The notes beneath the pieces were generated by a model. It saw only the letters and a program-made list of their open reading frames with translations. It searched no databases and was not told the origin of the DNA. This document shows positions 1 through 6,096 of a DNA stretch of 8,851 bases, one piece after another; the first letter of the stretch is position 1; each line of letters begins with the position of its first letter. A program made the position numbers and the translations under genes. The stretch comes from Porphyromonadaceae bacterium. Lineage in GTDB: Bacteria; Bacteroidota; Bacteroidia; Bacteroidales; Paludibacteraceae. Where the stretch lies: the NCBI GenBank assembly GCA_905372135.1, contig CAJPNS010000077.1, forward strand, positions 1 to 8,851, in the 5' to 3' direction.

Positions 1-375
1 ATTCAACAGCCTTCCTCTGAACAGCTTTCAAGCGAAAAAGATAGTTCTGATAATTCAGGCGTTATTTATTTTATACTTATTGTTATTAGCGTTTTTCTTA
101 TACTGATGATTTTGATAATCATGTTTTATAGATATGAAAAAAAATGTTGTAATTGTAAGAAATGGAACGCAATGAAAGAATATCAAAGAGATTTGATAGG
201 AGAGAAGGCGTCAAAAATAAAAAAGACTCTAAAAACAAAAGACAGAAATGGCAATGTAATAAAAACGACCGAAGTATATGTCCCTGCTACCATTTATTAT
301 TTTCATATTCATCGTAAGTGTAAATATTGTGGCTATAAAGATATTATAAAAGAGTCTGAAAAAAAGGAGGATTGA
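1..375 (+). CDS. Membrane-anchored zinc-ribbon-like protein, 5' end cut by the window
   Basis: The reading frame is open from base 1 to the TGA at 373-375, giving 124 visible residues; the true start lies upstream. An ATG at 106 falls inside the membrane helix, so it is an unlikely start. Numbering from the window edge, residues 1-20 are polar and rich in Ser, Gln, Glu and Asp. Residues 21-43 are an unbroken hydrophobic helix followed by RYEKK, which by the positive-inside rule puts the C-terminal part in the cytoplasm. That part has two Cys pairs, C49-x2-C52 and C107-x2-C110 (CKYCG), with H102 and H104 just before the second, separated by a Lys-rich stretch. This resembles a zinc ribbon with an insert between its knuckles. 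I do not recognise the family, and the function is unknown. Base use is AT-rich like the next gene, 48 bases downstream, so the two may be co-transcribed. Seen directly: frame, helix and Cys pairs. Inferred: metal binding and topology. Confidence 0.72.
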   Translation: MQQPSSEQLSSEKDSSDNSGVIYFILIVISVFLILMILIIMFYRYEKKCCNCKKWNAMKEYQRDLIGEKASKIKKTLKTKDRNGNVIKTTEVYVPATIYYFHIHRKCKYCGYKDIIKESEKKED

Positions 376-398
376 ATACAATGAAAAAAATGTTCTAA
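364..398 (+). promoter_or_regulatory. Strong Shine-Dalgarno followed by a five-codon in-frame mini-ORF
   Basis: AAGGAGG at 364-370 overlaps the end of the preceding gene and lies 10 bases before ATG 381. That ATG begins a tiny frame, MKKMF, ending at TAA 396-398. It is in the same frame as the nuclease gene that follows, but TAA codons at 396 and 414 separate them. It could be a leader peptide, the relic of an older longer N-terminus, or chance in A-rich DNA. The ribosome site itself is clear; its role is not. Confidence 0.4.
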
Positions 399-422
399 AA
401 ATATCACAATCAGTAAAAAGCG

Positions 423-1646
423 GTGGATATACAGAAAATATCAGATGATTTCAAGGAAATCAAAAAAAAATGGGGAAAAGAAGGTAAGGACTTTAATTTT
501 TTTCAATTCATTGAAGACAAGTTTTGGAAAATTACCGAAACAAAACACAGTAGAATTTTGGCTTTTTTTCTTGATCCCAATGAAATTCACGGGCAGGGAG
601 GTGAGTTTTTAAAGTTGTTTCTTAGAAGATTGGGCTTTGATGTTAGTAATTTCAATGCTGAAAAGTGGGAAATATATGTAGAAAAAGACAATATAGATAT
701 TCTCTTACAGTCAGACACTATTAGTATTGTAATTGAAAACAAGTCAAATGGGGCTGCAAATCAAGAACACCAACTATATAGATATTGGGTTAATGGGATT
801 TATCATTTTCATCACGAAGATATAGAAAAAGCAGAAAATAAAAATTTGTCACGTATTGTTTATTTGCCAGATGGTTGGTCGTGTTGCCGAAAACCTATTG
901 GACAAACACAAGAACGCCCTGATTGTCTGTTGGCTGATGAATATCCAGAAAGACTAAACGAAGATATTATCACTACTTGGACGTATGTGAAGGATATAAA
1001 AGAATGGTTAGAAGAGTGTGCAGCCCCGATGGATGATAATAATATAATCAAACATTTTATTAGCAACTATATAACTTATTGGAGTAAAATAAGGTCAAAA
1101 GACAAAAAATATATGGACATATTAGAAAAACACTTGACAAGTAAAGAAGAGTGGAGTAATATTAATGAAATTTCGGAACAAGTTGAAAATTTGAAAAAAC
1201 AATGGATTGAAGATTTTGAGAAAAAGATAAAAGTCCATAACGACAATTACTTTTGGGGAGCAAGATACGGCAAACAAACACCTTATGATTTTCGCTGGGG
1301 AATACAAGGTAGTGGTTGGAACGATATGTGTTTTCTATACTATCCTTATGTAAATGGTCTTTCTATTTGGGGACAAAATTTTAGCGTAGTTAAAAATAAA
1401 TACAAAGCTGAATTTGAAGGAATTTTTAAAGGTGAATTTCAATGGATTGATGATGACGCAGACTATGCTATGAGATTGAGAGGAGAAAGTTTTGAGCTAC
1501 GTGATGACGAAAACGGATTAGTTTGGGAATTTCATAATAATACTAAGTTAGTTGAGCGAATAATAGAAGTGATAGAAAAATACACTTATAATAGAAAAGT
1601 CTTTGATTTATTCAAAAAAGTAAATGAAGATATTAGAAATCATTGA
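423..1646 (+). CDS. PD-(D/E)XK nuclease family protein (PDDEXK_4-like)
   Basis: A protein of 407 residues that resembles the PDDEXK_4 family (PF14281) of restriction-endonuclease-fold proteins. The N-terminal part has the family's typical pattern: TKHSRILAFFLDP at about 39-52, then HGQGGEFL at 56-63. The putative active site is D92 (in NIDILL), E105 and K107 (in IENK), followed by Q117-x3-Y121 (QLYRYW). This fits D-x(n)-E-x-K with the downstream Gln/Tyr helix. The C-terminal half (about 230-407) is Trp- and Tyr-rich and has no motif I recognise. In-frame stops upstream force the start to GTG 423; the next in-frame Met is near residue 203, inside the fold. The GTG has no good Shine-Dalgarno of its own. 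The gene is AT-rich, follows a membrane zinc-ribbon-like gene, and ends in a terminator. DNA cleavage and a defence role are inferences from the fold; the family is largely uncharacterised. Confidence 0.85.
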   Translation: MDIQKISDDFKEIKKKWGKEGKDFNFFQFIEDKFWKITETKHSRILAFFLDPNEIHGQGGEFLKLFLRRLGFDVSNFNAEKWEIYVEKDNIDILLQSDTISIVIENKSNGAANQEHQLYRYWVNGIYHFHHEDIEKAENKNLSRIVYLPDGWSCCRKPIGQTQERPDCLLADEYPERLNEDIITTWTYVKDIKEWLEECAAPMDDNNIIKHFISNYITYWSKIRSKDKKYMDILEKHLTSKEEWSNINEISEQVENLKKQWIEDFEKKIKVHNDNYFWGARYGKQTPYDFRWGIQGSGWNDMCFLYYPYVNGLSIWGQNFSVVKNKYKAEFEGIFKGEFQWIDDDADYAMRLRGESFELRDDENGLVWEFHNNTKLVERIIEVIEKYTYNRKVFDLFKKVNEDIRNH

Positions 1647-1669
1647 TTCCTCTAATGATAAAAAAACAG

Positions 1670-1707
1670 CAAACATCTTTCTTTTTTAATGAAAAGATGT
1701 TTGTTTT
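1670..1707 (+). terminator. Rho-independent terminator after the nuclease gene
   Basis: An 11-bp perfect stem pairs CAAACATCTTT (1670-1680) with AAAGATGTTTG (1693-1703). The 12-base loop is followed by TTTTATTATA. It begins 23 bases after the TGA stop. The flanking A-run and T-run could make it work in both directions. It closes the AT-rich left-hand unit. Confidence 0.8.
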
Positions 1708-1767
1708 ATTATAGAGAAATTATAAAGAAAATCGAAATATCATCGGAAGATATTGAATTCGTCGTTG

Positions 1768-1881
1768 TTATATGGGGCTCTCTATCGATAAGTAGTTCAT
1801 AATGCTGTGGAAGATATATCCTTGCGACAGAGTGCCGAGGCGTTTGAGTCGTCTGTCGTTGTTGTCCGAAAGCCATTCTTT
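1768..1881 (-). pseudogene. Possible decayed gene fragment (C-terminal remnant)
   Basis: Read on the - strand, this 37-codon frame begins just after an in-frame TGA (complement of 1882-1884) and ends at TAA (complement of 1768-1770). It has no start codon at its head. The translation, including DNNDRRLKRLGTLSQGYIF, has a plausible protein composition. Its codons (GAC, AAC, CTC, CGC, GGC) resemble those of mraY and the HD gene rather than the AT-rich gene to the left. I do not recognise the protein. It may be the tail of a gene truncated when the AT-rich segment arrived, or a chance open frame; confidence is low. Confidence 0.22.
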
Positions 1882-1944
1882 TCAAACATTACTCAAATTC
1901 ATAGATATTTCATTTATTAGGAGAGTAAATTGATAGCCTGCCTT

Positions 1945-1977
1945 TTTGCTCCAAGTCAAAATTTTATTGTAATTTTG
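1945..1977 (+). promoter_or_regulatory. Bacteroidota-type promoter for mraY
   Basis: TTTG at 1945-1948 (-33 element) and TAATTTTG at 1970-1977 (-7 element, consensus TAnnTTTG) are separated by 21 bases. This matches the primary sigma factor consensus known from Bacteroides. It lies 54 bases before the mraY ATG and would drive mraY and the two genes after it. Confidence 0.7.
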
Positions 1978-2031
1978 TAACGATATTACGGCTTTCAAAA
2001 GATTCCACAACAAAATATACAACAGTAACTT

Positions 2032-3342
2032 ATGTTTTACTACTTATTCCATTGGTTGGAGCAACTCAACGTTCCGGGAGCAGGAATGTTTGCATATCTG
2101 ACATTCAGGGCGAGTATGGCGTTCATCTTCGCCTTACTTTGTGCCACTTTCATCGGCAAACGAATAATACGATATCTGAAAAGCCGACAAATACTCGACA
2201 CCCCTCGCGAGATGAACTTCGGCGGACTGTCCGACGACCAGATATTCGAACAACGCGAAAAGATGCGAAAAAGCCAGACCCCCACAATGGGAGGAATCAT
2301 CATATTGATTTCTATCATCGTACCCTGCCTTCTGATAGGTGTTCTGCATAACATATATATGATTCTTATGCTTTTCACAACGATATTTATGGGCTGTATC
2401 GGTTTTTTGGACGATTACATCAAGGTTTTTCGCAAAAACAAAGATGGTCTCAGCGGACGTTACAAAGTATTCGGGCAGGTAGGCATAGGGCTTGTAGTGG
2501 GGCTTGTGCTATACTTTTCGCCACAAGTGGTTATAATCGAAAACACTACCAAACACACAAAAAACTCTAATAACGAAGAGGTTGTCTATACGTCGAAAGC
2601 GGAGAAATCGACTCAGACCACGATACCTTTCTTCAAGAACAACAACTTCGACTACGCCGACCTTTTCGGCTGGGCTGGCGACAACAAACAGCTTCTGGGT
2701 TGGATTTTCTTCGTGCTCATCACTATTTTCATAGTTACGGCAACCTCCAACGGAGCCAATCTGACCGACGGCATCGACGGACTATCTGCCGGCAGCTCGG
2801 CAATAATGGGTGTGGCTCTCGGTATCTTGGCGTACGTGTCGGGTAATATCAACTACTCGGGCTATCTCAACGTGATGTTTATCCCCGGCTCGGGCGAACT
2901 GCTTGTGTTTGCCGCCGCTTTCATAGGTGCCACAATAGGTTTTCTCTGGTACAATTCATATCCTGCACAGGTATTTATGGGCGATACAGGGTCATTGGCT
3001 TTGGGAGGTATCATCGCCGTTTTTGCCATCATCATACACAAAGAGCTGCTTATACCGATATTGTGTGGCGTATTCTTGGTCGAAAATCTATCCGTAATAA
3101 TACAAACATTCGTATATAAGAGAACTAAAAAACCGAATGCCAACGGCGAAATGGTCGGTCTGCGGGTATTCAAAAAGACTCCACTGCATCATCATTATCA
3201 GACAAAAGGCGAAAACGTGGCAGGACCATACCTGATAAAAAGACCTGTAAAAACCATTCACGAGTCGAAACTGACCATTCGTTTTTGGCTTGTCGGACTG
3301 ATGTTGGCGGCACTGACGCTTCTAACCCTGAAAATCAGATAA
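2032..3342 (+). CDS. mraY: Phospho-N-acetylmuramoyl-pentapeptide transferase (MraY)
   Basis: This inner-membrane enzyme transfers phospho-MurNAc-pentapeptide from UDP to undecaprenyl phosphate, making lipid I, the first membrane step of peptidoglycan synthesis. All landmark motifs are present in its 436 residues: PTMGG (84-88), the Asp pair D127-D128 in FLDDYIK, NLTDGIDGL (243-251), MGDTG with catalytic D318, and the HHH motif (386-388). About ten membrane helices can be drawn. Between the helices near 147-165 and 222-238 lies a polar stretch of about 55 residues (roughly 168-222), rich in Asn, Thr, Lys and Glu. From the known MraY topology it should face the periplasm, and it makes the protein longer than the usual 325-360 residues of other phyla. 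The N-terminus MFYYLFHWLEQL fits Bacteroidota homologues, supporting ATG 2032. Unusually, the neighbours are not murD, murE or ftsW. An HD phosphohydrolase gene begins 18 bases after the stop. Confidence 0.97.
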   Translation: MFYYLFHWLEQLNVPGAGMFAYLTFRASMAFIFALLCATFIGKRIIRYLKSRQILDTPREMNFGGLSDDQIFEQREKMRKSQTPTMGGIIILISIIVPCLLIGVLHNIYMILMLFTTIFMGCIGFLDDYIKVFRKNKDGLSGRYKVFGQVGIGLVVGLVLYFSPQVVIIENTTKHTKNSNNEEVVYTSKAEKSTQTTIPFFKNNNFDYADLFGWAGDNKQLLGWIFFVLITIFIVTATSNGANLTDGIDGLSAGSSAIMGVALGILAYVSGNINYSGYLNVMFIPGSGELLVFAAAFIGATIGFLWYNSYPAQVFMGDTGSLALGGIIAVFAIIIHKELLIPILCGVFLVENLSVIIQTFVYKRTKKPNANGEMVGLRVFKKTPLHHHYQTKGENVAGPYLIKRPVKTIHESKLTIRFWLVGLMLAALTLLTLKIR

Positions 3343-3360
3343 CTTCTCATCTCGGTCTCT

Positions 3361-4593
3361 ATGGGTAAAAGAAAGATTATCAACGACGCTGTACACGGAT
3401 TTATATCCATACCTAACGATTTCCTGTACGAGCTGCTACAACATCGTTTTATGCAGAGACTCAATAGGATAAAACAACTCGGCGTATCGGCAATGGTCTA
3501 TCCGTCTGCCACGCACACGAGGTTTCAGCACTCGCTCGGAGCAATGCACCTTACTTCGGAAGCAGTCAAGGAGCTACGGCTCAAAGGACACAATATCTCA
3601 GACCACGAAGAAAAGGCAGTAATGGCAGCAATATTGCTTCACGATATCGGACATTGTCCGTACTCGCACGTACTCGAAAACATCATCGTCGGCAACATCA
3701 GACACGAGCGGATATCCGACATTCTGATGCAGCAGATATCCGACGAGATGGGCGGACAGCTCGATACGGCAATACGTATTTTCCGCAACGAATATCCGAA
3801 GCACTTCCTACATCAACTCATTAGCAGTCAGCTCGATATGGACAGGTTCGATTATCTTATGAGAGACAGTTTCTTCACCGGTGTAGTCGAAGGCAGCATC
3901 GGCTCTGCCCGTATCATCAAGATGCTCGACGTCGCCAACGACAGCCTCGTCGTAGAACAGAAAGGTATGCTCTCGGTCGAGAATTACCTCATTTCGAGGC
4001 GATTTATGTATTGGCAGGTCTATTTTCACAAAACATCGATAGCTGCCGAGATAATGCTCCGTAATATCATCAGACGGGCAAAAGAACTGATAGGTAAAGG
4101 GCAAAAGCTATTCGGTACACCTGCTCTGCTCTATTTCTTGGAAAATGACATCAACGCAACAAATTTCGCTTCCGACGAGCTTGCAATAGAGAAGTTTGCA
4201 GAGATGGACGATGCCGATATAATAGCCTCTATCAAAGTATGGAGCAACCACAACGACAAGGTATTGGCTATCCTTAGCTGTAACTTCATCGACCGTAGAC
4301 TGTTCAAAACCTCATCGGTAGCAGGCGAGACAGACAGGGCAACCCTCGAACACCTCGCCCGTGAAAAAGAAAAACACATTGTTTCTCAGCTCGGTATCGA
4401 CAAATGCGACGGACACTATTTTTCGTCGTACCAGATAGTCGAGAACGACACATACAACTTCACCGACGACAAAATAATGGTACGTCTGTCCGACGGCTCC
4501 ATCAGTGACCTGTCGGCAAGTTCGTCGATACTGACGCCTCAAAGCCTACACTACGATACACGCAAGTGTCACCTATGTTATTATCAAGCATAA
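3361..4593 (+). CDS. HD-domain phosphohydrolase (dGTPase/SAMHD1-like)
   Basis: A 410-residue cytoplasmic protein of the HD metal-dependent phosphohydrolase superfamily. The metal-binding set is visible: H57 in TRFQHSLG, H94-D95 in LLHDIGH with H98, and an Asp of SQLDMDRFDYL (D159 or D161). This arrangement, with the N-terminal DAVHGFI (9-15) and Arg-rich RLNRIKQLG (33-41), matches the group that includes deoxynucleotide triphosphohydrolases such as SAMHD1. Family members hydrolyse dNTPs or other nucleotides; the substrate of this one cannot be read from sequence. The part after about 240 is less conserved and ends in a Cys-containing tail (KCHLCYY). It lies in a probable operon between mraY and a MATE transporter gene, 18 bases after mraY. 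No promoter of its own is evident. ATG 3361 is the first start in the frame and precedes the conserved N-terminus directly. Confidence 0.9.
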   Translation: MGKRKIINDAVHGFISIPNDFLYELLQHRFMQRLNRIKQLGVSAMVYPSATHTRFQHSLGAMHLTSEAVKELRLKGHNISDHEEKAVMAAILLHDIGHCPYSHVLENIIVGNIRHERISDILMQQISDEMGGQLDTAIRIFRNEYPKHFLHQLISSQLDMDRFDYLMRDSFFTGVVEGSIGSARIIKMLDVANDSLVVEQKGMLSVENYLISRRFMYWQVYFHKTSIAAEIMLRNIIRRAKELIGKGQKLFGTPALLYFLENDINATNFASDELAIEKFAEMDDADIIASIKVWSNHNDKVLAILSCNFIDRRLFKTSSVAGETDRATLEHLAREKEKHIVSQLGIDKCDGHYFSSYQIVENDTYNFTDDKIMVRLSDGSISDLSASSSILTPQSLHYDTRKCHLCYYQA

Positions 4594-4600
4594 TGCGGTG

Positions 4601-5899
4601 ATGTACAAACAAATACTACGTCTGGCTCTACCCAATATCATCACCAACATCACTGTGCCGCTCTTGGGTATGGTGGATCTGGCTATCGTCGGACACATCG
4701 GCGACACTCGATATATAGGGGCAATAGCCATCGCCACAATGATTTTCAGTATGATATATTGGCTGTTCGGCTTTCTGCGTATGGGCACCTCGGGCTTCAC
4801 GGCACAGGCGTACGGAGCAGACGATATGGACGAATCTGCCGACATACTGTTTCGCTCGTTGTCGGTGGGGCTTACGGCGGCTCTATGCCTTATTGTATTG
4901 CAAAAACCCATCATCGACACCGCTCTGATGCTTGTAGGCAGCAGTACCGAGCTCAAAGATATTGCACGACGATACTTCTACGTCAATATATGGGCTGCCC
5001 CTGCCACACTACTGATGTACGGCTTCAAAGGGTGGTTTATCGGTATGCAAAATTCCAAAATACCGATGATGATAGCAATAGCTGTCAATATAGTTAATAT
5101 CGTGATGTCGTTGATATTCGTCTTTGTGCTGCGACTCGATATAGAGGGCGTCGCCCTCGGCACAGTGATAGCCCAATACACAGGGTTGGGGCTTGCCTTC
5201 GCATTCTTTTGGCGTCGATATGACTTTATACGCCATCTGATGAGCTGGCGCAGGAGTATGAGGCGTAGGCAGATGAAACGTTTTTTCAGCGTCAATCTCG
5301 ATATATTTCTGCGTACGGTCTGCCTGATAGCCGTGTTTTCGTTTTTCCCCATTGCAGGCTCTAAGTATGGCGACAACGTATTGGCAATAAACACATTACT
5401 GATGCAGTTCTTCACTCTTTTCTCGTACATAATGGACGGTTTCGCATACGCAGGCGAGGCTCTGACGGGACGGTTTATCGGGGCGGGCGACCCCGATTCT
5501 CTGAGGCGCAGCATAAGAGACAACTTTCGGTTGGGCATAATGCTTACAGCTGTATTTACGCTTGTCTATGCCTTTGCGGGCGACGGTCTGCTATACCTGT
5601 TTACCGACAAAAAAGATATAATACGTCTGTCGGCAGAATATTACCTGTGGGTGCTACCTATACCTTTGGCAGGATTTTCGGCGTTCTTGTGGGACGGCAT
5701 ATTCATCGGAGCAACCGCCTCGCGTGCAATGCTCTACGCCATAACGGCAGCTACAATATTATTTTTCATTACATATTTTTCGTTGAATGATCTGATGGCA
5801 AATAACGCCCTATGGCTGTCGTTGATAATATTCCTCTCGGCACGCGGTATCGGGCAAACAATATTGGCAAAAAAAGCCGTCTTCGACAGAGTCGGCTAA
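4601..5899 (+). CDS. dinF: DinF-like MATE family efflux transporter
   Basis: A multidrug and toxin extrusion (MATE) antiporter of the inner membrane; the family exports cationic or organic compounds using Na+ or H+ gradients. From ATG 4601 it is 432 residues with about 12 hydrophobic helices in two halves, split by a basic loop near 205-228 (RRSMRRRQMKR). DinF-type signatures are present: GMVDLAIVGHIGD (23-35), with D26 in the first helix, and FGFLRMGTSGFTAQAYG (56-72). The second half repeats the pattern with DGFAYAGEALTGRFIGAGD (279-297). WDGIFIGAT (364-372) is also typical of the DinF subgroup. A GTG three bases upstream (4598) could also initiate; ATG is chosen as the commoner codon. The start is 7 bases after the HD gene stop, so the two are probably co-transcribed and perhaps coupled. 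The substrate is unknown, and the symbol reflects subfamily resemblance rather than proven orthology. Confidence 0.9.
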   Translation: MYKQILRLALPNIITNITVPLLGMVDLAIVGHIGDTRYIGAIAIATMIFSMIYWLFGFLRMGTSGFTAQAYGADDMDESADILFRSLSVGLTAALCLIVLQKPIIDTALMLVGSSTELKDIARRYFYVNIWAAPATLLMYGFKGWFIGMQNSKIPMMIAIAVNIVNIVMSLIFVFVLRLDIEGVALGTVIAQYTGLGLAFAFFWRRYDFIRHLMSWRRSMRRRQMKRFFSVNLDIFLRTVCLIAVFSFFPIAGSKYGDNVLAINTLLMQFFTLFSYIMDGFAYAGEALTGRFIGAGDPDSLRRSIRDNFRLGIMLTAVFTLVYAFAGDGLLYLFTDKKDIIRLSAEYYLWVLPIPLAGFSAFLWDGIFIGATASRAMLYAITAATILFFITYFSLNDLMANNALWLSLIIFLSARGIGQTILAKKAVFDRVG

Positions 5900-5916
5900 A
5901 TCGCACTCGTTTTTTT
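5875..5916 (+). terminator. Weak terminator-like hairpin at the end of the transporter gene
   Basis: AGCCG (5875-5879) pairs with CGGCT (5893-5897), with a mismatch and about three further pairs inside, overlapping the last codons and stop of the MATE gene. A run of seven T begins at 5910, 12 bases after the stem, which is farther than usual. It may end the mraY-HD-dinF transcript, but the geometry is imperfect. Confidence 0.3.
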
Positions 5917-6044
5917 GTTTATATTATTAGTAATCAGTATGATATCTGTGCGAAAAAGCGCTAGCAGACTATTATTTCACACAACAACAATCATATACAT
6001 ACCACAGTAGAATATAATAGTGTTACTGGTATCATTTTTTTTTG

Positions 6045-6052
6045 TACCTTTG
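6045..6052 (+). promoter_or_regulatory. Bacteroidota -7 element upstream of tig
   Basis: TACCTTTG matches the TAnnTTTG -7 consensus exactly and lies 44 bases before the tig ATG, leaving a short leader. The -33 position (around 6021-6025, TGTTA) is only a weak match to TTTG. A T-rich tract sits between the two elements. Confidence 0.6.
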
Positions 6053-6096
6053 CCATCCAAAATTATTTATTTAAAATAAGCCATAACTACAACAGA

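Larger units (their letters stand above)
1647..2031. other. 385-base intergenic region between the nuclease gene and mraY
   Basis: From left to right this stretch holds the terminator hairpin (1670-1707), a patch of higher GC (about 1755-1880) with a possible decayed coding remnant on the - strand, an AT-rich spacer, and the mraY promoter (1945-1977). The composition shift within it marks the boundary between the AT-rich left end and the housekeeping genes. I found no tRNA, direct-repeat attachment site or inverted repeats of an insertion sequence in it. Confidence 0.6.

Noticed and set aside
106..375. Treating ATG 106 as the start of the first gene
   Set aside because: The frame is open to base 1, and this ATG lies within the hydrophobic helix at codons 21-43, so the start is upstream of the window.
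1736..1754. Inverted repeat AATATC/GATATT
   Set aside because: Six A/T-rich pairs around a seven-base loop are expected by chance in this AT-rich spacer, and no T-run follows.
1802..1933. Short + strand frame of 43 codons starting at ATG 1802
   Set aside because: No ribosome site or promoter, odd composition, no motif, and it overlaps the - strand remnant, which has more gene-like codon use.
4978..5538. Open frame of 186 codons on the - strand within the MATE gene
   Set aside because: It lies wholly inside a clear transporter gene and its translation shows no recognisable motif.
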